From NCBI RefSeq assembly GCF_000518665.1, contig NZ_JAEA01000002.1:248001-312000 (forward strand): 64,000 bases of DNA. The letters run 5' to 3'. The notes below the pieces were generated by a model, which was not told the origin of the DNA, did no database searches, and worked only from the letters and a program-made list of their open reading frames with translations. The position numbers and the translations under genes were made by a program. The DNA comes from Microvirga flocculans ATCC BAA-817 (GTDB taxonomy: Bacteria > Pseudomonadota > Alphaproteobacteria > Rhizobiales > Beijerinckiaceae). Shown piece by piece: positions 1 through 10,491 of this stretch; the stretch's first letter is position 1, and each line of letters begins with the position of its first letter.

Positions 1-1
1 C

Positions 2-601
2 CAGGGCGGCGGCCCCCGGCGGGATTTCCAGCGGCCCCAGCCCATGACCCCGAGCGCCCGTCTGAGCGTGTCCCCGCTGCTCGCGCGCAACCCGCTTTTT
101 GCCGGGAGCACGGCCGAAAGCCCCCGGGAGGCCATGATCCTCTGCACCTTCCTGGTGCACCCGGAGCTCCTTCAAAATCACGCGGAAACCCTTGCAGATC
201 TTGAACTTGAGGGGCGCTCCACCCAAATGGTGCGAAGTCTCCTGCTCGATGGAGCGGCGAGCGGCGAACCTGCCGACCCGGCGGTCATGAAGGCCCGATT
301 GGAACGGGCCGGCCTGACCGCGGAGGCGGACAGGCTGGCGGCCCTGGTCCGTCCCGGCGACCGGTGGATGCTCGATCCGCATGCGGATCCCTTGCGTCTT
401 GAGGACGCATTGAGGCAAGCCATCACCTTGCATCGCCGCGCACGCACGTTACATAGCGAACTTCGAGCTGCCGAGCGCGCGCTTGCCGAAGAGGACAGTG
501 AGGCCAATCTCGCCTGGCTGCGGGAGGTCCAGAACCAGCTGTCCTCCGTCGAGGGTGCCGAGGCTGACATGGACAATGCAGGGATCCCCGGGGGTCACTG
601 A
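2..601 (+). CDS. dnaG: DNA primase DnaG, C-terminal part (cut by window edge)
   Basis: The frame is open from base 2 to the stop at 601 and has no start in the window, so this is the 3' end of a longer gene. The readable part is about 199 residues: a Pro/Gly/Arg-rich linker followed by a helical domain (around AMILCTFLVHPELLQNH) of the kind found at the DnaG C-terminus, which contacts the replicative helicase DnaB. DnaG makes RNA primers at the replication fork. Its position directly upstream of rpoD matches the conserved dnaG-rpoD order of proteobacteria and is the main support, since the catalytic TOPRIM and zinc domains lie outside the window. An ATG at 44 is internal and not a likely start. 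Confidence 0.85.
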   Translation, partial: QGGGPRRDFQRPQPMTPSARLSVSPLLARNPLFAGSTAESPREAMILCTFLVHPELLQNHAETLADLELEGRSTQMVRSLLLDGAASGEPADPAVMKARLERAGLTAEADRLAALVRPGDRWMLDPHADPLRLEDALRQAITLHRRARTLHSELRAAERALAEEDSEANLAWLREVQNQLSSVEGAEADMDNAGIPGGH

Positions 602-794
602 TGTCCCGCAGCGTCAGGGACTGCAAGCCGGGCGGTTGCGGCAGTTTGAGCAGGGGATGGTTAACGGTTAGTCAAGCGACTCACTGTTTATAGTCGGGAA
701 CGGATTTCGGGTGGTGGAGCCGCGTGCTCGCCGCCCATTCGCGCATCGCAGGTCCTGTAGGGGGGACCGGCGCGGCGCTGGAGTTGAGCAAAGC

Positions 795-2789
<1,995 letters not shown>

Positions 2790-2797
2790 GCGACTTC

Positions 2798-2826
2798 AAA
2801 AAGGCGGGCTTCGGGCCCGCCTTTTT
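2798..2826 (+). terminator. Rho-independent terminator of rpoD
   Basis: GGCGGGC at 2803-2809 pairs with GCCCGCC at 2815-2821 around a five-base loop. The stem is flanked by an A run and followed by TTTTT, the classic intrinsic terminator shape, nine bases after the rpoD stop. Confidence 0.9.
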
Positions 2827-2844
2827 CTTGGTCGGCAATACGTG

Positions 2845-2880
2845 AAAAACCCCGGCGATGTTTTCATCGCCGGGGTTTTG
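2845..2880. terminator. Second hairpin, probably a terminator from the minus strand
   Basis: This is a perfect inverted repeat: AAAACCCCGGCGATG (2846-2860), a four-T loop, then CATCGCCGGGGTTTT (2865-2879). With A and T runs on both flanks it can terminate in either direction. It sits just past the stop of the porin remnant on the minus strand (2911), so it may be the leftover terminator of that lost gene; it now also serves the minus-strand MgtC gene. Confidence 0.75.
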
Positions 2881-2910
2881 TCGAGGAGGCTTGTGTTGCG
2901 TTCCGCAGGC

Positions 2911-2980
2911 TTAATAGCTGCCGAACTTGTAGCTCACGCCGACGCGGACTGTGTGATCGGTGAGATCGCGCTGCTGGAAA
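2911..2980 (-). pseudogene. Remnant: C-terminal beta-strand of an outer-membrane porin
   Basis: On the minus strand the last codons before the TAA at 2911 read QRDLTDHTVRVGVSYKFGSY. This is the alternating hydrophobic, aromatic-ended final strand seen in rhizobial beta-barrel porins of the Omp25/Omp31 type. No barrel-like sequence precedes it; upstream the frame runs into the MgtC gene without similarity. It is read as the 3' scar of a deleted porin gene, still followed by a terminator hairpin. The call rests on pattern recognition only. Confidence 0.5.
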
Positions 2981-3034
2981 GCGTTCGCCCTGGGCGCATC
3001 TTCCTTTGAATGAGAAACCGGCGGAGCGCTGCTC

Positions 3035-4297
3035 TCATGTCGAAAGGAAAGCGAATGCCGCGCCGCCCGCCACGACGGCGGCCGCACTGGTGAGCGAGAC
3101 GATCCATCCGGCTCTTGCCGTGCCCAGGCTGAACGTCATGCCGGCCTTCACGGCGGTGTTGACGGCGGCCGCGGTTCCGATGCCGAGCGCCGCCGTCGCG
3201 ACGGCGATGCCGCTGTCGGCCATGCGGGCGAGGGAGAGGGTGATGGCATCTACGTCCGCGATGCCGGAAAGGGCGGCGAGAAGCGTGAGGCCCGCATCGC
3301 CCATGAAATGGCTGACGATCCTGGCGAGCAGGCTGATGACGGCGATCAGCCCGGCGAGCTTCAGGGCCGTTCCGAGATCGAAGGGATTGCGGATGCTGAG
3401 CTGCGGATGCTCCTCGCTGCCCTTGCCGTAAGTGAGGAAGAGCAGGCCCGCGACGACGATCATTACCCCTCCCGCTGCGCCGAGGGGCCAGGCGAGGGGA
3501 AGGATGAGGGCGCTGTTCAAGGCGCTCGCGACGACCATTACGCGGGCGATCATCACCGCGCCCGACAGGAGGATGCCGCCGGCGAGGAGCGGGCTTGCGC
3601 CCGGGTGCTCGCGGGCGAGACGCGCCAGGGTCACCGTGGTGGCGGTCGAGGAGGCGAGGCCCCCTGCGAGCGCCGCCAGCGCCACGCCGGCCTGGCTGCC
3701 CATGATCCTGATGGCGATGTAACCGGCAAAGGAGATGGCGGCGATGATGATGGCGAGAAGCCAGATCTCGGACGGGTTGATCGCATCCCACGGATCGACG
3801 GTCCTGTTCGGCAGGAGCGGCAGGGCGAGGAACGTCATCGCGAGCAGAATGAGCGCCGACCGGATCTCCAGCCAGGTCAGCTGCCGCAGCCATTCGTGGA
3901 GCGGCCGCTTGAGGGCCAGGATGAGGGTGACGGTGACGCCCGCCGCGATCGCGAGCTGCAGGTCGCCCAGCACGGCGTAGGCCCCGAGGGCGAAGGTGAT
4001 GAGCCCGGCCACGACGCCCGTGACGCTGAAGTTACGGTCGGCCTTGGCCTCGAGCCATGCAAAGGCGCTGAAGGAGAGGGCGAAGCCGAGGAAGGACACG
4101 GCCAGGAAGATGGCATGGGTATAGCTCGACAGAACGGCCGAGAGACCGCCGAGGATGGCCGTGAGAGTATAGGTCCGCAGGCCCGCGGTGCGCTCTCCTT
4201 CCGCTTCCTCGCGCTGCTGCCAGCCGCGCTCAAGGCCGATGAGCATGCCGATGGCAAGAGCTACGGCGAGGCGGGGAAGGAGAGAGGCGGCGTCCAT
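3035..4297 (-). CDS. MgtC/DUF4010 family integral membrane protein
   Basis: Predicted inner-membrane protein of 420 residues with about a dozen hydrophobic helices. The N-terminal part (LAIGMLIGLERGWQQR, then AGLRTYTLTAILGGL) is the MgtC/SapB-type module; the rest matches DUF4010, including the motif GGLASSTATTVTLARLAR. Function is unknown; MgtC relatives are tied to magnesium and acid stress, but that should not be carried over directly. The frame opens at 4378, but ATG 4297 is chosen because it is preceded by GAGGAA at good spacing and begins at the conserved family N-terminus. It is transcribed toward the rpoD terminators. Confidence 0.85.
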   Translation of the reverse strand: MDAASLLPRLAVALAIGMLIGLERGWQQREEAEGERTAGLRTYTLTAILGGLSAVLSSYTHAIFLAVSFLGFALSFSAFAWLEAKADRNFSVTGVVAGLITFALGAYAVLGDLQLAIAAGVTVTLILALKRPLHEWLRQLTWLEIRSALILLAMTFLALPLLPNRTVDPWDAINPSEIWLLAIIIAAISFAGYIAIRIMGSQAGVALAALAGGLASSTATTVTLARLAREHPGASPLLAGGILLSGAVMIARVMVVASALNSALILPLAWPLGAAGGVMIVVAGLLFLTYGKGSEEHPQLSIRNPFDLGTALKLAGLIAVISLLARIVSHFMGDAGLTLLAALSGIADVDAITLSLARMADSGIAVATAALGIGTAAAVNTAVKAGMTFSLGTARAGWIVSLTSAAAVVAGGAAFAFLST

Positions 4298-4462
4298 GGT
4301 TCCTCGATGATCCGTCAGGTCCGGGCCGGGCCGTCGTTTCCCTTCCGCCAGGCTCCGGCCGGTTCGTAGCACGGCCAAGCTGGCGGCACCAATTCAGGCG
4401 CATGCTTTGCATCGGCCTCGGACCGCTATACCTGTGATCGGCATCCCGTTCCCGAGGTTTTC

Positions 4463-4855
4463 ATGATCGTCGGCTTGACCCTCATTCTTCTCTGCCAGCT
4501 TCTGGGCGAGGTGGTGACCCGCGGCTTCGGCTGGCCGTTGCCCGGCCCCGTTCTCGGAATGCTGTTCCTGCTCGGTTTCCTGAGCCTGCGCGGCCGTTTC
4601 GCCCGCAGGCGGCCCGAGTTCGGCCGGGGAATCGATGCAACGGGCAAGGGGCTTCTGGCGCATCTGTCGCTGCTGTTCGTCCCGGCGAGCGTCGGCGTGA
4701 TCCAGCGGCTCGACGTGCTGGCGGAATATGGGCTGGGCCTTGCCGTGGCCCTCGTCGTCTCGACCTTCGTGACGCTCGTCGTCACGGTCGTCGTCTTCGT
4801 GGCGGTGTCGCGCCTGACCGGCGCGTCCATCGAGAGCCCGGAGAAGAGGCCATGA
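4463..4855 (+). CDS. lrgA: CidA/LrgA family holin-like membrane protein
   Basis: Small membrane protein (130 residues, about four helices) of the CidA/LrgA family. The family pattern is visible in CQLLGEVV, PGPVLGMLFLLGFL and the LSLLFVPASVGVI segment. Relatives are holin-like and, with LrgB, affect murein hydrolase export, programmed lysis or transport of pyruvate or glycolate-type metabolites. Its stop overlaps the lrgB start (ATGA at 4852-4855), so the two are translationally coupled. There is no linked LytSR-type regulator in the window. Confidence 0.9.
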   Translation: MIVGLTLILLCQLLGEVVTRGFGWPLPGPVLGMLFLLGFLSLRGRFARRRPEFGRGIDATGKGLLAHLSLLFVPASVGVIQRLDVLAEYGLGLAVALVVSTFVTLVVTVVVFVAVSRLTGASIESPEKRP

Positions 4856-5574
4856 GCGATTCAACCTTCTCCCTCTGGGTTTACCTGTCGCAGACGCCGC
4901 TGCTCTGGCTCGTCGTGACGCTCGGCGCCTATGCGGTCGCGGACCGGATCTCGCAGGCCTTCGGGCGGCATCCCCTGTGCAATCCGGTGCTGATCTCCGT
5001 CGTGACGGTCGCTTTCGTGCTCTGGACCACGCGCACGTCGTATCCGGTCTATTTCGAGGGCGCGAAATTCGTGCACTTCCTGCTCGGCCCCGCGACGGTC
5101 GCCCTTGCGATCCCGCTCTATGAGAACCGGCATGTCGTGCTGCGCTCCATCGTGCCGATGGTGGCGGCGCTCGTCGTGGGTTCGGCGACGGCCATCGTCT
5201 CGGCCGTCGCCGTCGCGAAACTGTTCGGCATGCCCTACGCGGTCCTTGTCTCGCTGGCGCCGAAATCGGTCACCGCGCCCGTCGGCATGGGCATCTCGGA
5301 GGCGCTCGGCGGCGATCCCGCGCTCACCGCCATTCTGATCATGCTCACCGGCGTCATCGGCTCCGTCATGGTCACGCCACTCATGAATGCGCTGCGCATG
5401 AAGGATTGGCGGGCGCGGGGCTTCGCCGTGGGGCTGGCCTCGCACGGCATCGGCACAGCGCGCGCCTTCCAGGTCAATTCGCTCGCCGGCACCTTCGCGG
5501 GGATCGCCATGGGGTTGAACGCGCTCGTCACCGCGCTGATCCTGCCCTTCGTCGTGAAGCTGCTGCTGGAGTGA
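4852..5574 (+). CDS. lrgB: LrgB/CidB family membrane protein
   Basis: Inner-membrane protein of 240 residues and the standard partner of LrgA. The conserved LrgB core is present: KSVTAPVGMGISEALGGDP, then GVIGSVMVTPLMNALRMKDWRARGFAVGLASHGIGTARAF. Several hydrophobic helices span the length. It overlaps lrgA by four bases and forms a two-gene operon. In plant and bacterial relatives the pair moves glycolate or pyruvate across membranes or modulates autolysis; which applies here is unknown. Confidence 0.9.
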   Translation: MSDSTFSLWVYLSQTPLLWLVVTLGAYAVADRISQAFGRHPLCNPVLISVVTVAFVLWTTRTSYPVYFEGAKFVHFLLGPATVALAIPLYENRHVVLRSIVPMVAALVVGSATAIVSAVAVAKLFGMPYAVLVSLAPKSVTAPVGMGISEALGGDPALTAILIMLTGVIGSVMVTPLMNALRMKDWRARGFAVGLASHGIGTARAFQVNSLAGTFAGIAMGLNALVTALILPFVVKLLLE

Positions 5575-5732
5575 GGCCGCTTCCGGTCGGCGGAGCGTCA
5601 GCTCTCCCTGCACCGTAACCCAGCCTTGCAGGATGGGCAGGGGATCATGGCGTGGATCTGGGCTATAGGGGAGGCGGAAACGCTTGACGACAGGGCCCGA
5701 GCCCAGGCTCGGCCGCACTATAAAGAACGCCG

Positions 5733-6953
5733 ATGGACACGAAATCGCCTGCCTTGACCGCGCCCCCGCTCGCCACGACGGCGGAGAGGACCGCCGTGCC
5801 GATCCTGCTGGCGATCAGCGTGTCCCACATGCTCAACGACCTGATCCAGTCGCTGCTCCCGGCGATCTACCCGATCCTCAAGGAAACCTTCCGCCTGGAT
5901 TTCGGCCAGATCGGGCTGCTGACGCTCACCTTCCAGCTCACCGCGTCGCTCCTGCAGCCCGTGGTCGGCATCCTGACGGACCGCAAGCCCCAGCCGTTCT
6001 CGCTCGTCATCGGCATGGGGTTCACCCTCGTCGGCCTCCTGACGCTCTCGCAGGCGCATAGCTTTCCGCTTCTGCTTCTCGGCGCGGCTCTGGTCGGCAT
6101 GGGATCGTCGGTCTTCCATCCCGAATCCTCGCGCGTCGCCCGCATGGCGTCCGGAGGGCAGCATGGCCTGGCGCAATCGGTGTTCCAGGTGGGCGGCAAT
6201 ACGGGCACGGCCCTGGGGCCGCTGCTGGCGGCCTTCATCGTCGTGCCGTTCGGACAGGCCAGCATCGCCTGGTTCTCCGCGGTGGCGCTGCTCGCTATGC
6301 TGATCCTGTTCTCGGTCGGGCGGTGGTATCGGGCCAAGCTCGCGGACATGAGGGCCAGGCCCCGGGCGGCGGAGCACCGAGCCTCCCTGTCGCGCAGGCG
6401 CGTGGCCGTGTCGATCACGATCCTGATGCTGCTGGTCTTCTCGAAGAACTTCTACATGGCGAGCCTCACCAGCTACTTCACCTTCTACCTCATCGCGAAG
6501 TTCCAGCTGCCGGTGCAGGATGCGCAAATCTACCTGTTCATCTTCCTCGGAGCCGTGGCGGCGGGCACGCTGCTCGGCGGCCCGGTCGGCGACCGGATCG
6601 GGCGGCGCTACGTTATCTGGATCTCGATCCTCGGCGTGTTGCCCTTCACGCTTCTGATGCCCTACGCCAACCTGTTCTGGACGGCGGTGCTGAGCTTCAT
6701 CATCGGGCTGATCCTGGCCTCCGCCTTCTCGGCCATCCTCGTCTATGCGACGGAACTCGTGCCGGGACGGGTCGGCATGATCGCCGGCCTGTTCTTCGGC
6801 CTGTCCTTCGGCATGGGCGGCCTCGGCGCCGCGGCCCTCGGGCAGCTCGCCGACATGACCGGCATCGAGACCGTCTACAAGGTGTGCGCGTTCCTGCCCG
6901 CCATCGGCCTCCTGGCCTATTTCCTGCCGAAGATCGAACGGGCGCGCGCCTGA
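5733..6953 (+). CDS. MFS transporter, fosmidomycin-resistance (Fsr) type
   Basis: Major facilitator of 406 residues with twelve predicted helices. The start MLNDLIQSLLPAIYPILK and the motif LTLTFQLTASLLQPVVGILTDRKP are typical of the Fsr subfamily, drug:H+ antiporters that export fosmidomycin and other small molecules. Loop 8-9 has GDRIGRRYVIW. The ATG at 5733 is the only good start, with a weak ribosome site. The gene stands alone, convergent with ada. Substrate cannot be told from sequence. Confidence 0.88.
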   Translation: MDTKSPALTAPPLATTAERTAVPILLAISVSHMLNDLIQSLLPAIYPILKETFRLDFGQIGLLTLTFQLTASLLQPVVGILTDRKPQPFSLVIGMGFTLVGLLTLSQAHSFPLLLLGAALVGMGSSVFHPESSRVARMASGGQHGLAQSVFQVGGNTGTALGPLLAAFIVVPFGQASIAWFSAVALLAMLILFSVGRWYRAKLADMRARPRAAEHRASLSRRRVAVSITILMLLVFSKNFYMASLTSYFTFYLIAKFQLPVQDAQIYLFIFLGAVAAGTLLGGPVGDRIGRRYVIWISILGVLPFTLLMPYANLFWTAVLSFIIGLILASAFSAILVYATELVPGRVGMIAGLFFGLSFGMGGLGAAALGQLADMTGIETVYKVCAFLPAIGLLAYFLPKIERARA

Positions 6954-7012
6954 GCCGCAGCAAGAACGTCAGAGCAGGGCAGCCCCCGCCGCATCCTCCA
7001 GAGCCTTCATCA

Positions 7013-8110
7013 TCAGGCGGTAGGGTCCCGGTCCATGGCTGATGCGGGCGTACGGTGCGCATCCGCCATGCGCCGCTCGTGCTCCAGCAGCCATTGCTTG
7101 CGCCAGAGCTTGCCGCCGTAGCCGGTCAGCGATCCGTCGGCGCCGATCACGCGATGGCAGGGAACGATGATGGCGATCTGGTTGGCGCCGTTGGCCCGCG
7201 CGACGGCGCGGGCTGAATCGGGTCGGCCGAGAGTACGGGCAAGCGCGCCATAGCTGCGCGTCTGTCCCACCGGAATCCGTCGCAGGTTGTCCCAGACCGT
7301 CGCCTCGAAGGCCGTGCCCTTCTGCACGACCGGCACGGTGAACGCTGCCAGTTGCCCGGCGAAATATCGCCTCACTTCGTCGGCGAGCGTGTCGATCATC
7401 GGATGCCGTCCGAAGGCGATGGGGGCGACCTGCTCGCGCAGCCGCTTGATCTCGTTGGGAAGCGCCTTCCGTTCGGCGAATTCGAGCAGGTGGACGCCCG
7501 CATCGTCCGCCACGGCGAGCATGGCGCCGATGGGTGTGTCGAGCCATTGGGCGGTGAGGATCTGACGGGCGGTCGTGCGGGCCGGCGCGTCGCCGATGAG
7601 CCTGCCGATGGCATCGCGAAAGCCGCTGCCGGATTCGTAGCCTGCATCGAGCTGGGCCTCAAGCACCGAGCCTCCCTGCTTGAGCCGGCTGACGGCGTGC
7701 CCGAGCCGCTGGGAGCGGGCATATTGCGCGAAGGTCATGCCGTATTCGCGCTGGAAGGCGCGGCGAACGGTGGAGGGATCGTAGCCCAGGGCTTTCAGCT
7801 CCTCCGTCGTCCAGCGCCTGTCCGGCTCCGCCTTCACCTTGTCGCGCAGGAGGTCGAGGGCTCCGCTTGCGGGCCGCCTGCTGTCGAGGGGCTTGCAGCG
7901 CAGGCAGGCGCGAAAGCCTGCGCCCTGCGCTGCGTCCGTGCAGGAGAAGAACACGACATTGTCGCGCTTCGGCTTGCGGGCCGGACAGGTCAGACGGCAG
8001 AAGATGCCGGTCGTCTTCACGCCCACATAGGCAAATCCCTCGTAGGACGGGTCACGGGCAAGAAGGGCGGCGAAGAGGGTGTCGTCGTCACGGAGCATGA
8101 GCATGCCCAT
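7013..8110 (-). CDS. ada: Ada: methylphosphotriester/O6-methylguanine-DNA methyltransferase and regulator
   Basis: Bifunctional alkylation-repair protein of 365 residues. The N-terminal zinc domain carries C38, C42, C69 and C72 (GIFCRLTC; RACLRC); C38 accepts the methyl group from phosphotriesters and turns the protein into an activator. An AraC-type helix-turn-helix follows at about residues 95-185. The C-terminal Ogt domain has the active site PCHR (Cys at about 318) with RAVARANGANQIAIIVPCHR. The start could also be the ATG at 8104 or 8098, since the protein begins MGMLMLRDDD. There is no alkB or alkA partner nearby. Confidence 0.95.
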   Translation of the reverse strand: MGMLMLRDDDTLFAALLARDPSYEGFAYVGVKTTGIFCRLTCPARKPKRDNVVFFSCTDAAQGAGFRACLRCKPLDSRRPASGALDLLRDKVKAEPDRRWTTEELKALGYDPSTVRRAFQREYGMTFAQYARSQRLGHAVSRLKQGGSVLEAQLDAGYESGSGFRDAIGRLIGDAPARTTARQILTAQWLDTPIGAMLAVADDAGVHLLEFAERKALPNEIKRLREQVAPIAFGRHPMIDTLADEVRRYFAGQLAAFTVPVVQKGTAFEATVWDNLRRIPVGQTRSYGALARTLGRPDSARAVARANGANQIAIIVPCHRVIGADGSLTGYGGKLWRKQWLLEHERRMADAHRTPASAMDRDPTA

Positions 8111-8172
8111 TTTCTAGCGCAGACGAGCGGGCCGTGTCGCCGGAAACGAGGCGTGTATTTTCGAAAGATGCC

Positions 8173-9507
8173 TCAGGGAGCCCCGGCGGCGCTCACGTTC
8201 ACGGTGAGCCGCATGTCCGGATGAATGCCGCAGATCACGTCGTACCGGCCGGGCCGGTCGAAGCCGAGGGTCACCGTATCGCCCGGGTTCTGGGCGTCCG
8301 AGTTGTAGCTCCGGCCGGGACCGTCCACGCGCACATTGTGAACGCGGGTGTCGTCGTTGAGGATCCTCAGGGCCTCGCCCAGCTTCAGCAGCACGGCTCC
8401 GGGCGAGAAGCGCCGGTCCTTCTGGCTCACGATGGAAACCGCGACGGCGTCCGCGCTCACGCCCGCCGTCATCGCCTTGGCAGGCAGGCTCGCCGGGCGC
8501 GGAGGATCCTCGCTGGAGAGCGTGTTGAGGAAGGCGACGAGCTGCTCGCGTTCCCTGGGGCTGAGCGCGATGCCCTGCGGCAGATCGGCCGAGAGGGTGG
8601 GGCGCTTCACGATTGTGTCCGCGTAATGCGCGACCACCTCCTCGAAGGTGGCAAGCGAACCGTCGTGCATGTAGGGCGCGCTCCACACGCGCTCGCGCAG
8701 GCTCGGCGTCTTGAACGCATGATCGGCGGCGGCGATGCCCAAGATGGGACCGCGGCCTTTGTCCGCGCTCGCAAGTCCGATGTCGTGGAAGGCGTCGTCG
8801 GTGAAGCGCCAGCCCTGGTGGCAGGCCACGCAGCCCGCCTTGCCGACGAAAAGCGCCAGGCCCGCGAGCTCGTCAGGTTCCAGAGCCTTGTCGTCCCCCT
8901 CGACCCAGCGGTCGAAGCGCGTTTCCGGTGACACCAGCGTCCGCTCGAAGGCGGCGATGGCTTTGACGAGATTGGCCGCGCTCACGGCAGGATCCTCGGG
9001 AAAGGCTTTCGCGAAATCGCGGCGCATCTGCGGATCGGAGCCGAGGTCCCGCAGCGCGCGCTCCACATCGCCTGCCATCTCGCGCTTGTTCTCGATGGGA
9101 CCCAGCGCCTGTGCCTCGAGGCTCGCGGCGCGGCCGTCCCAGAACCAGGACAGTCCCCAGGCCATGTTCCAGAGCGACGGCGTGCGCCGGTCGAGGGGCT
9201 GGCCGTCGAGGCCGGGATGCCGGTCCACCCCGTCGGAAAAGGACAGGTCTGCCTGATGGCAGCTCGCGCAGGCCATGTCGCCCGCGCCCGACAGGCGCGT
9301 GTCCTCGAACAGCTTCGCGCCGAGCGCGATCTTCTCCGGCGTGGCCGGATTGTCCGACGGCATCGGTGTGTGGTCGGGGCGCGCGAAGACCTTGCGCCAA
9401 TGCGCGGCATCGAGCGGTGCGGGCCCTTCGGCCGCACCGCTCACGAGGCTCGCGAGCACGACGCCCGCCAGCACCCGGCCTGCCTTGAGAAGGTCCCCGC
9501 GCGTCAT
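8173..9507 (-). CDS. Di-heme cytochrome c peroxidase (MauG-like) fused to a C-terminal cupredoxin domain
   Basis: Exported redox protein of 444 residues. A signal peptide (RVLAGVVLASLVSG) is followed by the di-heme peroxidase fold with two c-heme sites, C80-C83-H84 (CASCH) and C226-C229-H230 (CVACH). The PYMHDGSLATFEE segment around M280 matches bacterial cytochrome c peroxidases. Residues about 355-440 form a plastocyanin-like module with the full type-1 copper set: H390 (VHNVRV), C426, H429 and M432 (CGIHPDM). So one periplasmic chain holds two hemes and a probable copper site. ATG 9507 lies five bases after the upstream gene's stop, showing an operon; the longer open frame upstream belongs to that gene. 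Substrate is unknown. Confidence 0.88.
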   Translation of the reverse strand: MTRGDLLKAGRVLAGVVLASLVSGAAEGPAPLDAAHWRKVFARPDHTPMPSDNPATPEKIALGAKLFEDTRLSGAGDMACASCHQADLSFSDGVDRHPGLDGQPLDRRTPSLWNMAWGLSWFWDGRAASLEAQALGPIENKREMAGDVERALRDLGSDPQMRRDFAKAFPEDPAVSAANLVKAIAAFERTLVSPETRFDRWVEGDDKALEPDELAGLALFVGKAGCVACHQGWRFTDDAFHDIGLASADKGRGPILGIAAADHAFKTPSLRERVWSAPYMHDGSLATFEEVVAHYADTIVKRPTLSADLPQGIALSPREREQLVAFLNTLSSEDPPRPASLPAKAMTAGVSADAVAVSIVSQKDRRFSPGAVLLKLGEALRILNDDTRVHNVRVDGPGRSYNSDAQNPGDTVTLGFDRPGRYDVICGIHPDMRLTVNVSAAGAP

Positions 9508-9512
9508 GAGCG

Positions 9513-10367
9513 TCAGCGCAGGTTTCCGAGCTGCAGCTCGAATTTTGCGATGGCGCTCAGGAACTCGCCCGAATCCTTGACCGCCTGCTTCGGCGGCGTC
9601 ACGGACGGGAAGGTCGCCTTCAGGTCGTTCAGGCTCGCCTGAAGGGCCTTGGCCGCATCGGCGTCCTTCGCTAAGGCCGCAGGCATGACCGACGCGACGA
9701 GGCGGTCCACCTCCATCACGAAGCCGCGGGCATCCTGATACTCGACCACATTGGCGATGCGGCCCTTCTCGACGGCTTCCGCATATTCGTCTGCGGCCTG
9801 CTGCAGCACTTCGAGCGCCGTTTCGAGCACGAAATAGGTGCCGTCGGTCTCCTTCGCCTTCACCGCGGTTTCGGCGGCGGAAAGACGCTCCTCGAGTGCC
9901 GCGCGGGCGCGGGCATAGGCTTCCTTGTTCTTGGCCTTCACCGTCTGGGACAGAGCCTTCAGGGCCACCTGGAAGGGCGCGACGTTGAAGGTCTTCAGGC
10001 CATCGCGGATGCTGCCGTAGATCTCCTCTTCCGGATGCAGGAAGTGGGGCAGGGCATCCGCCCAGCGTCCGGCCTCGATCAGCTCGCCGCCGACGAGGAG
10101 ATGGCCGCGGATCATCTCGATGCCGCGATAGACATGCAGAGCCGGGGGAAGCTCCGCGGCTCCGCCGCCTTCCCCGTCCCCTTCGCCGCCGGCCGTCGCG
10201 GCCGGCATGGCGTGGCCCTGGTGCTGGGCAAGCTGCAGCAGGGGCCGGTCCGTCTTCGCCGCGATCGCGGGCTGGGATGGGGCGTGCAGAATCGTCGCCT
10301 GCGAGGCCGCGGGCGCGGCGACCAGGATGGCGGTGCTCAGTCCCGCCCAAATCTTCCGTCTCTTCAT
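9513..10367 (-). CDS. Secreted helical protein of unknown function, partner of the di-heme protein
   Basis: Predicted periplasmic protein of 284 residues with a signal peptide (WAGLSTAILVAAPAASQA) and a low-complexity Gly/Glu/Ala linker at about residues 55-72. The rest is mainly helical with the phrases IEMIRGHLLVGGELIEAGRW, HFLHPEEEIYGSIRDGL and DAADEYAEAV-like repeats. Its shape recalls imelysin or EfeO-type periplasmic helical bundles, but no diagnostic motif such as GxHxxE was seen, so no function is assigned. It is first in an operon with the MauG-cupredoxin gene and divergent from the PiuC-like gene. Confidence 0.75.
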   Translation of the reverse strand: MKRRKIWAGLSTAILVAAPAASQATILHAPSQPAIAAKTDRPLLQLAQHQGHAMPAATAGGEGDGEGGGAAELPPALHVYRGIEMIRGHLLVGGELIEAGRWADALPHFLHPEEEIYGSIRDGLKTFNVAPFQVALKALSQTVKAKNKEAYARARAALEERLSAAETAVKAKETDGTYFVLETALEVLQQAADEYAEAVEKGRIANVVEYQDARGFVMEVDRLVASVMPAALAKDADAAKALQASLNDLKATFPSVTPPKQAVKDSGEFLSAIAKFELQLGNLR

Positions 10368-10404
10368 GGGTTCTCCCCTCGGCGGTGCAAGGTCGCCGGC
10401 GGCT

Positions 10405-10461
10405 AGTTTAGAAAGACTAAAAACTACTAGTCTTTACAATGACTTAGCTACAGAATATGGG
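10405..10461. promoter_or_regulatory. Palindromic operator and promoter between divergent genes
   Basis: AAAGACTA at 10412-10419 and TAGTCTTT at 10428-10435 form a perfect inverted repeat with eight-base arms. A second, overlapping one is TTTAG (10407-10411) with CTAAA (10417-10421). The right arm overlaps a possible -35 TTTACA (10433-10438), which is 17 bases from TATGGG (10456-10461), ahead of the plus-strand gene. This suits a repressor acting on both divergent units. TTTAGAA resembles a half-site of the rhizobial Irr iron box, but the spacing is not canonical. Confidence 0.55.
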
Positions 10462-10491
10462 GTGGTCTGACAAGTGCGAAGGTGCCTTCCC

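Noticed and set aside
9508..10350. Upstream extension of the di-heme gene's open frame
   Set aside because: It reads through the neighbouring secreted-protein gene in the wrong register; the real start is ATG 9507.
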